The notes: generated by a model not told the origin, from the letters alone. 64,000 nucleotides of DNA from Lawsonibacter faecis (GCF_014287675.1 NZ_JACOPQ010000006.1:186001-250000); one strand, 5' to 3'. Shown: positions 1 to 8,552, counted from the stretch's first letter. Made by a program: numbers and translations.

Positions 1-279
1 TCCGGGTCTTTCAAAAAATAGAGCGGGCCGGTGTGGCCGCTCCGCTCGTATGTTTCATTCTACAGCAACGGCGCCCGGGGAACAAGCCCCCAGTCCTGTT
101 TTGTCACTATTTGTCACTGGCCTCCGAAGCGCTCCGGAGAGGTCATCGCCGTTATTTTGCCGCAGGCCCCGCCAGAGGTCCCGGCGGAGAATCTCTCTGT
201 CAAGTCAAGACGGCGGCATGTCGCCCCCTCCCGCAGAGAAGGCCTCACAGTCCGTTGACAACGGAATAAAGCTAAAATT
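1..279. other. Intergenic region without a supported gene
   Basis: Three overlapping short open frames occur here, but none has a ribosome binding site or a recognisable protein. I see no RNA gene. The right end grades into the structured repeat that starts at about 280; weak similarity to the flank of the second copy begins near 236. Confidence 0.5.
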
Positions 280-410
280 CGTCATTTCCGGGGACATACG
301 CCTCAGAAATGACATTTCTCATAACGGATGGAGCGACTTTTTCTCAAAAAATTGAGCCCCATCCGTCATATAGCCTGCCGTCAAAGCAGCTCAGAAGGGC
401 TCCTTTGACA
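280..410 (+). repeat. Structured intergenic repeat, copy A
   Basis: This 131-bp element matches 26373-26501 over its whole length. Both copies open with CGTCATTTC, share GAGCGACTTTTTCTCA, and contain two stem-loops. Here the first stem pairs 324-334 with 356-366 (ACGGATGGAGC with GCCCCATCCGT, one mismatch). The second is a GTCAAAG...CTTTGAC hairpin at about 379-410. Where the loop bases differ between copies the paired arms are largely kept, which suggests selection on structure or a mobile palindromic element. Both copies sit just past the 3' end of a minus-strand gene. Function is unknown. Confidence 0.75.
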
Positions 411-417
411 GCCTGAC

Positions 418-447
418 GGCGGCGCCTCGTGCAGAGGCGCCGCCGCT
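418..447. terminator. GC-rich hairpin after the stalk-domain gene
   Basis: An 11-bp inverted repeat (GGCGGCGCCTC / GAGGCGCCGCC with loop GTGCA) lies just beyond the 3' end of the minus-strand gene ending at 474. There is no strong T-run on either side, so termination is inferred from position and stem strength only. Confidence 0.5.
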
Positions 448-473
448 TTCATGTGACCGATTCTACGCGCCGA

Positions 474-1535
474 TCAGAGCACCGGCCAGCGTCCCGTCAG
501 CTTTATGCGGTGGAAGGAGATGAGGTCGTCGGCTGCAAGGTAGGCCACGCCGCCCTTCGCCGCGCTCGCGGCCCTCAGGCCCACCACCATATCCCCCTCC
601 AAGGTGGCGGCGTCCCCGCCCACCTGAAAGGAATAGAGGGGCTGGCCGTCCCGGGTCACGCTGACCGTGTCGGGCCGGGCGGGGTCCCAGGCCACCTCGC
701 AGCCCAGGGCCTCGGCAAGGGCGCGGACGGGTACCATCAGGACGCCGTCCGCCTCGTAGGCCGCGGCGCCCAGCTGCTCGCCGTTAACAGTGATATTCCC
801 GCCGTCACTCATATCGGTATAGCCCGTGTAGGCGGAGGGGAACACCAGGACCTTGGAGGGCACGGCCTGGCTGGGGTAGCTCTCCATGACCATGCTGTAC
901 CAGGAGAGAAGCCTGGTACCGGGCCGTATATCGCTCAGGAACGTATTCCCGCATGTAAAGCCGGGGCCCTGCAGCAGCTCAGTCTCCTCGCTCATGTGGA
1001 GGATGATATCCCCGGTCATGAGGACGCTCACCTTGCCGTCCTCGCCGGGGAGGACCTGCTGAACCTCGGCATAGATGGGCACGCCGAAGTCGGCGGGGAT
1101 ATTGCACAGGACGACAGCCGCGTTGGCGATGGGGGGCAGGCTCCGGGTCATGGCGGGCCCCGCATAGGCGTAGAGGGTATCGCCGGTCTTCAGGTCGTCG
1201 GCGGTCTTTACCGCACCGGTCACGGCGTCCAGAATCACGGTGTCCTCATTGACGTTCAGGATGATGCGCTGGCAGGCGGAGGACTCGTTGTCGTTCTCCA
1301 GGAGGACGCGGCCCTCCTCCACGGTGGCTGTGCCGTAGACCATGACGGGCATACTCACGCTCCACTGGGCGATGTCGTAGCCCGGCGGCACAGGCTGCTC
1401 CGCCTCCCCGGCGGGGGCCAGGGGCAGGGAGGTGACGCTCTCCCCGCCTTGAGATCCAGACACGCCCGCCGCAAAAGCCCCGGCGCAGAGCAGGGCGGCG
1501 GAGAGGGTTGTGCACAGAATTGACTTCAGTTTCAT
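474..1535 (-). CDS. Secreted copper-amine-oxidase-N-like stalk domain protein
   Basis: A 353-residue exported protein of unknown substrate. The start at 1535 is chosen because an AAAAGGAGA ribosome binding site lies six bases upstream; a longer frame to 1571 lacks one. The N terminus (MKLKSILCTTLSAALLCAG) is a typical signal peptide. The middle of the protein resembles beta-rich domains and is not recognised. The C-terminal ~100 residues (VNGEQLG...VPVRALAEALGCEV) match the copper amine oxidase N-terminal / stalk domain common in Firmicute cell-surface proteins, where it is probably a structural or wall-associated module, not an oxidase. It stands alone, separated from the upstream ABC operon by a terminator. 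Confidence 0.8.
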   Translation of the reverse strand: MKLKSILCTTLSAALLCAGAFAAGVSGSQGGESVTSLPLAPAGEAEQPVPPGYDIAQWSVSMPVMVYGTATVEEGRVLLENDNESSACQRIILNVNEDTVILDAVTGAVKTADDLKTGDTLYAYAGPAMTRSLPPIANAAVVLCNIPADFGVPIYAEVQQVLPGEDGKVSVLMTGDIILHMSEETELLQGPGFTCGNTFLSDIRPGTRLLSWYSMVMESYPSQAVPSKVLVFPSAYTGYTDMSDGGNITVNGEQLGAAAYEADGVLMVPVRALAEALGCEVAWDPARPDTVSVTRDGQPLYSFQVGGDAATLEGDMVVGLRAASAAKGGVAYLAADDLISFHRIKLTGRWPVL

Positions 1536-1613
1536 GCCGATTCTCCTTTTACCGTTTGTTGGGGGGTTCATTCTATTGGACGCACTTTTCCATCCATTGT
1601 TCCCCGGCGGACG

Positions 1614-1653
1614 AAAAAAACAGGCGGCGCGGAAGCTTCCGCGCCGCCTGTTT
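1614..1653 (-). terminator. Intrinsic terminator of the ABC permease operon
   Basis: A near-perfect 16-bp stem (AAACAGGCGGCGCGGA / TCCGCGCCGCCTGTTT, loop AGCT) is followed on the minus strand by seven Ts. It lies ten bases past the permease stop codon. Confidence 0.9.
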
Positions 1654-1662
1654 CAGATAAAA

Positions 1663-3267
1663 TCAGAGCTCCAGGAACATCTGCTCGCCCCGGGTGGCCA
1701 GCAGCCGCCAGAGGACGGCGCAGCCCGCCAGGAAGAGAACCAGCCCGGGCAGCAGGGCCAGGGTGGGGCCCAGAAGTCCCCGGGTCAGCACAAAGAGGAC
1801 GGCGCCCGCCAGCACCAACCCCATGCCTCCCAGCATAGCCACCATGACCGACGCGGACTGCTTGACCACCACCGTGTCGTTGGGGGCGTCCAGCTTGGGC
1901 ATGCAAAGATTGGCGAAGAGGCCCAGCAGGGCGGTGCAGACGCTGAGCGCAGCGCCCAGCGCGAAGAGCAGCAGCCAGTCCACGGCACTCAGGCCCAGGG
2001 CAAACGCCAGACAGATTGTGGAGATCAGGAGGCTGGGCAGCTCCAGCAGGAGCTGAAAGCCCACCTTCACCAGGAAGACGCCCCGGGCGGAGATGGGCGC
2101 CTCCTTCAAGATCCACAGCTGCTTCCCCTCCAGGCTGATGGAGGGCGCGGTGATCATGACGGTGGAGAGCAGAAAGCACACCGCCAACGCAGCCAGGGGC
2201 AGGACAGGCAGCCCGCTGCCTGCCGCCTCAAGCTCAGCCAGCAGGCCGCCCAGCTTGGATTTAAAAACCAGGGCGGCGGCGGCCGCGCCCAGCAGGAGAA
2301 TCAGTCCCATGCCCGAATTAAAAAGGTAGATGGGCGTGCCGAAAAACTTCCCGGCCTCTTTTTTCAGCAGGGCGCTGCGGGCGCCGGAGGCGGAGACACG
2401 GCCCAGGCGGTAGTCCGACCGGGCGCTGCGGGCGCCCAGGCTGGTGACAATCTTCTTATACCGCCCCGCGAAGAGCCACACCACCAGCAGGAAGGGCGCC
2501 ACGCAGAAGGCCACAAAGCCCAGCAGGGAGAGAATGTTCCCCTCGCAGGCGGCCTGGGCCAGCAGCAGGAAGGGCAGCCCCCAGCCGGAAAAAGCCCCCT
2601 CAATCCCCATGGCGTAGGACGCGAGGTCGCCCATGGCCAGATTCATCCGCATCAGAAGGACCATGAAGACCGCGAAGGCCGCCAGATACAGAAGATTGGA
2701 CAGCAGCTTGCTCCGGCCGCCCAGCTTGCCCGAGGCCCATGCCAGCACGAAGCCGAAGATCAGGGAGAAGAAGGTGGGAACCAGTGCCAGGAAGAGGGTG
2801 CACAGCGTCAGGACGATCAGGAACACCGCCCCGCCGCCCCCGCCGAAGACCAGATAGGCCACCCCGGCCGGCATCATGATAAAGAGGGTAAAAACCAGAT
2901 TTTCAACATAGAGGGCCAGGGTCCTGGCCAGCATCAGGGAGAAGGCGGAGACCGGCATGGCCAGCATCAGATCGTTGTCCCTCCCGCCGAAAATAACCCC
3001 CTGGGCCGCAAACAGGGTGAATACCAGCCCCATGACCACGGCCAGCACGCTCATCATCAGAATCTCCAGCTTGAGCATTCCGATGGGGGCCAGCTGGGCG
3101 GCAAACATAAAGCTGTACGTCCCCGAGAGGTACAACGCCAGCACCGCCATGAAAATGAGCGCGCCCAGGCCGGAGGCCGCCCGCCTCCTTTTCTTCCCGC
3201 CGCCGAAGCGGAAGGAGGAGAGCATGGCCTTCAGGTTGAGCTTGACCAGAGCATAAAACTTGCGCAT
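1663..3267 (-). CDS. ABC transporter permease, ABC-2-type exporter
   Basis: A 534-residue polytopic membrane protein with about twelve hydrophobic segments. It is the membrane partner of the ATPase encoded immediately upstream: the ATPase stop and this start share one base (TGATG), so the pair is translationally coupled. The N terminus (MRKFYALVKLNLKAML) and the long N-terminal helix pattern are typical of large ABC-2 exporters of Clostridia. The substrate is unknown. Association with a MerR-controlled operon suggests export of a drug, peptide or toxic compound, but that is inference. A strong terminator follows. Confidence 0.85.
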   Translation of the reverse strand: MRKFYALVKLNLKAMLSSFRFGGGKKRRRAASGLGALIFMAVLALYLSGTYSFMFAAQLAPIGMLKLEILMMSVLAVVMGLVFTLFAAQGVIFGGRDNDLMLAMPVSAFSLMLARTLALYVENLVFTLFIMMPAGVAYLVFGGGGGAVFLIVLTLCTLFLALVPTFFSLIFGFVLAWASGKLGGRSKLLSNLLYLAAFAVFMVLLMRMNLAMGDLASYAMGIEGAFSGWGLPFLLLAQAACEGNILSLLGFVAFCVAPFLLVVWLFAGRYKKIVTSLGARSARSDYRLGRVSASGARSALLKKEAGKFFGTPIYLFNSGMGLILLLGAAAAALVFKSKLGGLLAELEAAGSGLPVLPLAALAVCFLLSTVMITAPSISLEGKQLWILKEAPISARGVFLVKVGFQLLLELPSLLISTICLAFALGLSAVDWLLLFALGAALSVCTALLGLFANLCMPKLDAPNDTVVVKQSASVMVAMLGGMGLVLAGAVLFVLTRGLLGPTLALLPGLVLFLAGCAVLWRLLATRGEQMFLEL

Positions 3268-3983
3268 CAGCTCCCCTCCCCCTCCAGCTCCAGGAACACG
3301 TTCTCCAGGGTGGAGTCGCCCACCAGCTCCTCGGTGACGCCGCTCTTCACCAGAACGCCGCCCTTGATGATGGCGATTTTGTGGCAGAGCTTCTCCGCCA
3401 CCTCCAGCACATGGGTGGAGAAGAAAACCGCCCCGCCCCGCCCGCAGATCTCACTGAGGTATCCCTTGAGCAGGTGGGAGGCCACAGGGTCCAGGCCCAC
3501 GAAGGGCTCGTCGAGAATCAGGAGCTTGGGCTCCCGGATCAGGGCGGAGATGAGCGCCAGCTTCTGCTTCATGCCGTGGGAGTAGCTGCCGATGGGGCTG
3601 CCCAGGTTGCCGGTGATCTCAAAGGCTTCGGCATACTTTTGAATCCGCGCCTGACGGTCTTTTTGGGGGATGTCGTAGAGGTCGGCGATGAAGGTCAGGT
3701 ACTGGATGCCCGAGAGGAAGTCGTATAGATCCGGGTTGTCGGGCAGAAAGGCCGTGACCTTTTTGGCTGCGGTGGGTTCCCGCCGGATATCGTGCCCGTC
3801 GATGGTGATGGTGCCCTCCGTAAAGTCCATCACGCCCGCCACCGCACGGAGCGTGGTGGTCTTACCGGCGCCGTTATGGCCGATGAAACCAAAGATTTCA
3901 CCAGGTGCAACGTTGAGATTCAGGTCGTCCACGGCTCTTTTTCCGCCGGGGTAGGTCTTGGAAAAGTGTTGAATACTTAGCAT
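3267..3983 (-). CDS. ABC transporter ATP-binding protein
   Basis: A 238-residue ABC ATPase that energises the adjacent permease. Walker A (GHNGAGKTTT), the signature segment (SYSHGMKQKLAL) and Walker B (LLILDEPFVGLDP) are intact, followed by the H-loop (FFSTHVLEVAE). The start at 3983 is preferred over an upstream frame to 4049 because GAGGAG lies seven bases before it and the protein then begins at the usual family position (MLSIQHFSKTYPGGKRAV). It belongs to the operon running from the MerR gene at 5325 to the permease end at 1663. Confidence 0.92.
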   Translation of the reverse strand: MLSIQHFSKTYPGGKRAVDDLNLNVAPGEIFGFIGHNGAGKTTTLRAVAGVMDFTEGTITIDGHDIRREPTAAKKVTAFLPDNPDLYDFLSGIQYLTFIADLYDIPQKDRQARIQKYAEAFEITGNLGSPIGSYSHGMKQKLALISALIREPKLLILDEPFVGLDPVASHLLKGYLSEICGRGGAVFFSTHVLEVAEKLCHKIAIIKGGVLVKSGVTEELVGDSTLENVFLELEGEGS

Positions 3984-4083
3984 ATTTTTACTCCTCTTGG
4001 GTGTCATAAGGCGGGGCGGGACGCCGCCTCGCTTATCAGGGTCTGTCATTAAGCGGGACGGGCCGGGTGCTTGATGACAGCTT

Positions 4084-4374
4084 CTAGAAGGAATGGTTCA
4101 TAAAAATTGTAATGACGACAAGCACCGGGGAGATGAGGGCCAAAATCAAGCCGGCGGTCCTGCGCTCCTCCGTGAAGGAGAGGCCCGTACCCACCGCGCA
4201 GAGGCCCACAGGCAGCAGCAGGGCCAGCGGCTTGGGCATGAAATTCTGCACCTGGCCGGAGACGCCCAGCTGCATCCCCACGCTGTCCGGCAGCAGGAAC
4301 CAGGCCGCAGCCGCCAGAATCAGCGTCAGCACCACGGCGGCGATGCAGAGGAATGTAGACTTGTGCAGCCTCAT
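4084..4374 (-). CDS. Small membrane protein, DUF1648-like
   Basis: A 96-residue protein with three predicted membrane helices. The segment LPDSVGMQLGVSGQVQNF after the first helix resembles the DUF1648 motif found in the SdpI immunity/signalling family. Its start overlaps the YbjQ-like gene's stop by four bases (ATGA), so translation is probably coupled; the region upstream has only a weak ribosome binding site. Its position between a MerR regulator and an ABC exporter suggests a role in the same stress or resistance response, which is inference. Confidence 0.75.
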   Translation of the reverse strand: MRLHKSTFLCIAAVVLTLILAAAAWFLLPDSVGMQLGVSGQVQNFMPKPLALLLPVGLCAVGTGLSFTEERRTAGLILALISPVLVVITIFMNHSF

Positions 4375-4694
4375 GCCTTCTCACCCGTAATCCGCACCGC
4401 CGTGCCGTAGGCGGTCACCTCCGCCGCCCCCTGCATGATGGAGGAACTGGTGTAGGTCACGCTGATAATGGCGTCGGCCCCCAGGGCCTCGGCCTCGTCC
4501 ACCATACGCTTGGTGGCAATCTGGCGGGCCTGGATCATGAGTCCGGTATAGGCCTCCACCTCGCCGCCCACCAGGTTTTTCATGCCGGACATGAAGTCCT
4601 TGCCGAAGCTCTTGGACTGGACTACGCTGCCCTTGACCAGCCCCAGGGCCTGGATTTTTCTGTCCGGGATGTAGTTAATATTGAGAAGCAGCAT
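4371..4694 (-). CDS. YbjQ/UPF0145 family protein
   Basis: A 107-residue protein of the YbjQ (UPF0145) family, a pentamer-forming fold of unknown function often annotated as heavy-metal-binding. Family signatures seen are the segment MKNLVGGEVEAYTGLM, the run AEALGADAIISVTY and the terminal VTAYGTAVRI. The start at 4694 lies 19 bases inside the end of the MerR gene and has an AAAGGAGG ribosome binding site, so it is preferred over an upstream extension to 4739. It is the second gene of the MerR-led operon. Confidence 0.85.
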   Translation of the reverse strand: MLLLNINYIPDRKIQALGLVKGSVVQSKSFGKDFMSGMKNLVGGEVEAYTGLMIQARQIATKRMVDEAEALGADAIISVTYTSSSIMQGAAEVTAYGTAVRITGEKA

Positions 4695-5325
4695 CCTCTT
4701 CCCCTCCTTTGATCTGTTTGAACCGCTGCAGCAGCGCAATCAGCACGCCGACGATCACCACCGCCGGGATGGCCACGAAGAAAACGACCAACGGCAGCGG
4801 CGGCGCGTCCGCCGGGTCCGTGGTGAAGGCCCACACCAGCAGGGCGATGACGCCGCCCATCAGGGCGATGAAGCAGAGCGCCGCGGCCAGCGGCCCCACA
4901 TAACGGGTAATGGTATCTCTTTTCTTAATGTTCACGAACCGGGTCCCCTCCTGTTCCATCTGTGCCATATCCGAGAGGTAGCGGTCGGTGTCCAACCCAG
5001 CGAGCTGCTCGCCGCTCTCCACCACCTTGGCGCACAGCGCCTGCATGGTGGTCAGATTGGCCCGCTGCCGTTCCAGGGTGATGACATGGCGGCGCAGGCC
5101 GTCGGTCAGGGTGAGCGCGCCGCTCTGCATCCGGCGGATCTCCTCCATGGGCACATCCAGCTTCCGCAGGAGCTTGATTTTCTTCAGCTCCGCCACGTCC
5201 GCCTCGGTGTAGTCCCGGTAGCCGTTGTCGCTGTTACGGCCCGGAGAGAGGAGTCCCTCCTTCTCGTAGTAGCGGATGTTGCGCTTGGTGACGCCCACCA
5301 GCTCCTCCACCTCGTTGATTTTCAC
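4675..5325 (-). CDS. MerR-family regulator with membrane segments
   Basis: A 216-residue regulator. Residues 1-70 form a MerR winged helix (MKINEVEELVGVTKRNIRYY...LLSPGRNSDNGYRDYTEADV), followed by a coiled-coil dimerisation region to about residue 125. Unlike soluble MerR proteins, the C-terminal third carries two strong hydrophobic helices (about 143-166 and 177-198), so the effector-sensing part is probably membrane-embedded. It heads an operon with YbjQ, a DUF1648 protein and an ABC exporter. A dyad-symmetric operator lies inside its own promoter (5352-5380), which points to autoregulation. The signal is unknown; membrane or antibiotic stress is a reasonable guess. Confidence 0.88.
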   Translation of the reverse strand: MKINEVEELVGVTKRNIRYYEKEGLLSPGRNSDNGYRDYTEADVAELKKIKLLRKLDVPMEEIRRMQSGALTLTDGLRRHVITLERQRANLTTMQALCAKVVESGEQLAGLDTDRYLSDMAQMEQEGTRFVNIKKRDTITRYVGPLAAALCFIALMGGVIALLVWAFTTDPADAPPLPLVVFFVAIPAVVIVGVLIALLQRFKQIKGGEEDAASQY

Positions 5326-5351
5326 TGCCAGTCACCTCTCGATGGCCCCAT

Positions 5352-5380
5352 GGTATACCTTTCACCTGGTGAAAGGTCAA
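5352..5380 (-). promoter_or_regulatory. MerR operon promoter with dyad operator
   Basis: On the minus strand TTGACC (5375-5380) and TATACC (5352-5357) are 17 bp apart. Between and overlapping them is a perfect inverted repeat, ACCTTTCACC / GGTGAAAGGT around a single central base (5357-5377). The arrangement fits autoregulation by the MerR protein starting 27 bp downstream. Confidence 0.8.
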
Positions 5381-5451
5381 GGGGTTTTCCAAAATAATTT
5401 CGCGCTCCGTTTCAAATGGGACGGTTTCCGCACAGGCGCAGCACACCCACG

Positions 5452-5475
5452 CCCGGCAAAGCGCTTTTTGCCGGG
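5452..5475 (-). terminator. Possible terminator after topoisomerase III
   Basis: Inverted arms CCCGGCAAA and TTTGCCGGG flank a short loop between topB and the MerR promoter. No T-run follows on the minus strand, so this is a weak call. Confidence 0.4.
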
Positions 5476-5510
5476 GTAGCTTCAGCTTCCGTCGGCCTCC
5501 AGGCTCCCCG

Positions 5511-7688
5511 TCATTTTCCCTGCTGCTCCATCCACTTCTTGAGCTGCTCGGCCATGGCGGATGGGCCCTTCTCCTCCTGCTGGTTCTGCAGGAACTTCTG
5601 CACATCCCGCTTGCCCGCGCTGCCGTTCTCACGCTTCTTCTTAAAGTCGGAGAGCTTCTCCCGGTAGCCGCACACGCAGGCGAACATCTGGTTCTCCCCC
5701 TCGCCCCGCAGCTCCATCTTCTTATGGCAGTTGGGGCAGCGGGCGTTGGTGGTCTGGGTGACGCTGCGGCGGTAGCCGCACTCCCGGTCGGGGCAGACCA
5801 GCATCTTCCCCCGCTTGCCCTGGACGTTCAGAAGGAACTTCCCGCAGTCGGGGCATTTCTCCCGGCTTACGTTGTCGTGCTTGTAGGTGGCGTCGCTCTG
5901 CTTCACCTCGCCCACCAGTCTGGCGGCGTATTTGCGCATCTCCCCCACAAAGTCCTGCTCCCGCTCCCGGCCCTGGGCAATGTCCCCCAGACGTTTTTCC
6001 CACTTGGCGGTGAGCCCGGCGCTGCGCAGGTCGGCTGGGGCCAGCCCCACCACCTGGACGCCCTTGGAGGTGGGTACCAGCTCCTTGCCCCGCCGCTCGA
6101 TGTAGAATGCGGAAAAGAGCTTCTCAATGATATCCGCCCGGGTGGCCGGGGTGCCCAGGCCGCCGGTCTCCTCCAGAATTTTGGACTGCTCCCGGTCCTT
6201 CACCTGGGCCTGGGGGTGCTCCATGGCGGTGAGGAGGGTGGCCTCGGTATACCGTTTGGGGGGCGCCGTGTGGCCCACGTTGGCCCGGGCGCTGACAATC
6301 GGTACCCGGTCCCCCTGGCGGAGCTGGGGCAGGCTCTGCTCCCGCTCCTCCCCGTCCTCCTCGTCCTCCTCCAGGGAGAAGCGGGAGTAGGCCGCCTTCC
6401 ACCCCTGGTTCCTGACGATTTTACCCTTGGCGGTAAAGGTCTCGCCGTCCACGGTGAGGGTCAGCCTGGTCTCCTCGTACTCGAAGGGGGGCAGAAGCAC
6501 CGCCAGGAAACGGCGCACCACCAGGTCGTAAATGTTCCGCTCCGGCCCGGAGAGCCGGAAGAGATCGGGAGCCTCCTCGGTGGGGATGATGGCGTGGTGA
6601 TCGGTGACCTTGGCATTATTGACCAGGAACCGGGTCTGAAGGGGGCGATTGCGCATAATCTCCGCCGCCAGCGGCTTGTACTCGTCCACCATGACGCTGC
6701 GCAGACGTTCGGGCAGGGTACCCACCACGTCGTCGGAGATGTAGCGGGAGTCGGTCCGGGGGTAGGTGAGCACCTTGTGAATCTCATAGAGGGACTGCAT
6801 GATGGACAATGTCTCCTTGGCAGAGTACGCGTACTTCCTGTTCGCGTCCCGCTGGAGCTCGGTGAGGTCGTAGGCCGCCGGAGGCGGGGTCTGCTTGTAG
6901 GTCTTCCGCACCTCCGTAAGTACGCCGGTCTTACCGCTTAAGCGCTCCGCCAGGGCCTCGGCCCTGGCCTTGTCGGAGATCCGGGCCTGGCCGCTCCTGT
7001 CCCTCCAAGTGGCGTTGAAGCCATTGCTCTTGACCGAGACCGTGTAGTACTCCTTGGGGATGAAGTGCCTAATCTCCTCCTCCCGGTCCACAATGAGGGC
7101 CAGGGTGGGCGTCTGGACCCGGCCCGCGGAGAGCTGGGCGTTGAACCTGCAGGTGAGGGCGCGGGTCACGTTCAGACCCACCAGCCAGTCCGCCTCGCTT
7201 CTGGCCCGGGCGGAATAGAATAGATTGTCGTAGTCCCTGGCCGGGCGGAGGTTCTGAAAGCCCTCCCTGATGGCCTTGTCAGTCTGAGAGGAGATCCACA
7301 GCCGTTTGGCGGGCTTCTTCCACCCCGCCTTCTCCATAATCCAGCGGGCCACCAGCTCGCCCTCCCGGCCGGAGTCGGTGGCGATGACCAGGTCCGCGAT
7401 GTCTCCCCGCTTCATCAGGTTCGCCACCGCCTTGTACTGGCGGGTGGTCTCCTTGATGACCACGGTCTTCATATGCTCAGGCAGCATGGGCAGGGTGAGC
7501 ATATCCCACTTCTCCCACGCCTTGTCGTATACCTCGGGGGCGGCCAGCTCCACCAGATGGCCCAGCGCCCAGGTGACCACGTAGCGATCCCCCTCCAGGA
7601 AGCCGTCGCCGCCGCGCCTGCACCCCAGCACCCGCCCGATCTCCCGGCCCACGGAGGGCTTTTCCGCCAGTACCAACGTCTTCGCCAT
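5511..7688 (-). CDS. topB: DNA topoisomerase III
   Basis: A 725-residue type IA topoisomerase that passes single strands to decatenate or relax negatively supercoiled DNA. The toprim part is visible at the N terminus (VLAEKPSVGREIG, then ATDSGREGELVARWIM). The active-site tyrosine lies in LTYPRTDSRYISDD. The C terminus carries two zinc-ribbon-like clusters (CPDCGKF...CPDRECGY and CPNCHKKM...CVCGY). The start at 7688 is set by AAGGAG ten bases upstream; the ATG three codons earlier is too close to that site. Plasmid and integrative elements often carry topB homologues, but nothing mobile flanks this copy. Confidence 0.95.
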   Translation of the reverse strand: MAKTLVLAEKPSVGREIGRVLGCRRGGDGFLEGDRYVVTWALGHLVELAAPEVYDKAWEKWDMLTLPMLPEHMKTVVIKETTRQYKAVANLMKRGDIADLVIATDSGREGELVARWIMEKAGWKKPAKRLWISSQTDKAIREGFQNLRPARDYDNLFYSARARSEADWLVGLNVTRALTCRFNAQLSAGRVQTPTLALIVDREEEIRHFIPKEYYTVSVKSNGFNATWRDRSGQARISDKARAEALAERLSGKTGVLTEVRKTYKQTPPPAAYDLTELQRDANRKYAYSAKETLSIMQSLYEIHKVLTYPRTDSRYISDDVVGTLPERLRSVMVDEYKPLAAEIMRNRPLQTRFLVNNAKVTDHHAIIPTEEAPDLFRLSGPERNIYDLVVRRFLAVLLPPFEYEETRLTLTVDGETFTAKGKIVRNQGWKAAYSRFSLEEDEEDGEEREQSLPQLRQGDRVPIVSARANVGHTAPPKRYTEATLLTAMEHPQAQVKDREQSKILEETGGLGTPATRADIIEKLFSAFYIERRGKELVPTSKGVQVVGLAPADLRSAGLTAKWEKRLGDIAQGREREQDFVGEMRKYAARLVGEVKQSDATYKHDNVSREKCPDCGKFLLNVQGKRGKMLVCPDRECGYRRSVTQTTNARCPNCHKKMELRGEGENQMFACVCGYREKLSDFKKKRENGSAGKRDVQKFLQNQQEEKGPSAMAEQLKKWMEQQGK

Positions 7689-7873
7689 CGTCCTCATTCT
7701 CCTTGTCTATCACGGTTTGTATAGAGTATACGGGAATTGCGCGGAAAAGGCAAATCAGGATTTTCCTGCTGCAATCAGTGGCTTGGCGCGGAGCCCGGCG
7801 CCTCTTCGTCCGCCGCATTATGACAGATATCCGTCGTATATGGACGGGATTAAAAATATTTTTGCAAGAACTC

Positions 7874-7902
7874 TTGCATTTCGGTTTGCGAAGTGTTATA
7901 TT
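7874..7902 (+). promoter_or_regulatory. Sigma-A promoter of the small-protein array
   Basis: TTGCAT (7874-7879) and TATATT (7897-7902) are separated by 17 bp, about 50 bp before the first small gene. The rest of the 7689-7954 gap shows no gene. Confidence 0.7.
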
Positions 7903-7954
7903 GTAGTTGGAAAGAGGCCCCACTGAAATGTTGAGATGAAAGGAGTATGTCGCT

Positions 7955-8173
7955 ATGAGTCTGTACAGTACCGATACCGGCTGCACCGGAACGCTCCCCT
8001 GCGGCTTCATGTCCTGCCTGGTGGCCGAAGGCCTCCTGGAGGGCACGGACCGGGACGAGAAGCGGGCCCTGCGGCAGGCGGAGGAGGCCGAGCGCGCGTT
8101 CCGGACGTCCCGGGGCTACGCGCACGAGAACCTTGTCGACCGGCTGACCCGCAAAATCCAGAACCTGACCTGA
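7955..8173 (+). CDS. Small protein of tandem paralogous family, member 1
   Basis: A 72-residue protein of unknown function. An AAAGGAG ribosome binding site lies nine bases before the ATG. The N-terminal 30 residues are unique and contain three cysteines. The C-terminal 40 residues hold the shared core: RDEK, ALRQAEEAERAFR, S-GY, then a basic tail (VDRLTRKIQ). The core is highly charged and predicted helical. It is the first of three consecutive paralogues and is followed by its own strong terminator. I do not recognise the family. The repeated core, clean ribosome binding sites and lack of competing frames make real genes likely. Confidence 0.8.
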   Translation: MSLYSTDTGCTGTLPCGFMSCLVAEGLLEGTDRDEKRALRQAEEAERAFRTSRGYAHENLVDRLTRKIQNLT

Positions 8174-8178
8174 CCCTC

Positions 8179-8214
8179 AAGACCCCCGCGCCTAAAAGCG
8201 CGGGGGTCTTTTTT
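8179..8214 (+). terminator. Intrinsic terminator after small protein 1
   Basis: A 13-bp stem (AAGACCCCCGCGC / GCGCGGGGGTCTT, loop CTAAAA) is followed by a run of Ts. It would attenuate readthrough to members 2 and 3. Confidence 0.92.
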
Positions 8215-8300
8215 ACTCATCCGCAAAAAAGCTGTCACATTTTCACCCTCTCACCCCATCTATTTAGTAGAAGGGTAGGCCCACTGGAAAGGAGTCAGCT

Positions 8301-8513
8301 ATGGCAGGCGCTTGGAGCAGTACAAATGTAAGCGGCCCCGGCATACGAAACACCGCCGGGATGGCGGAGTCCGCCGGCGGCGGTCTGGGCCGGGACGAGA
8401 AAGCCTCCCTGCGGCAGGCCAAGGAGGCGGAGCGCGCCTTCCGCGCCTCCAAGGGGTACGTCCCCGACACCCTCTGGAATCGGCTCAAAGCCCGCTTCCG
8501 CAAGCGCGGGTAA
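8301..8513 (+). CDS. Small protein of tandem paralogous family, member 2
   Basis: A 70-residue paralogue of the genes on both sides. GAAAGGAG precedes the ATG. The N-terminal 30 residues are Gly/Ser/Ala-rich and unrelated to member 1, whereas GRDEKASLRQAKEAERAFRA, the following SKGY and the DTLWNRLKARFRKRG tail match member 3 closely. The conserved DTLWNR segment suggests a helical interaction motif. Function unknown. Confidence 0.8.
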   Translation: MAGAWSSTNVSGPGIRNTAGMAESAGGGLGRDEKASLRQAKEAERAFRASKGYVPDTLWNRLKARFRKRG

Positions 8514-8552
8514 TACCGTTTATAGAAAGCCTCTGCCGGAAAGGAGCAGTCT

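Noticed and set aside
1510..3585. 691-codon plus-strand frame opposite the ABC permease
   Set aside because: Glu/Gln/His-rich shadow of the real permease and ATPase on the minus strand; no family resemblance.
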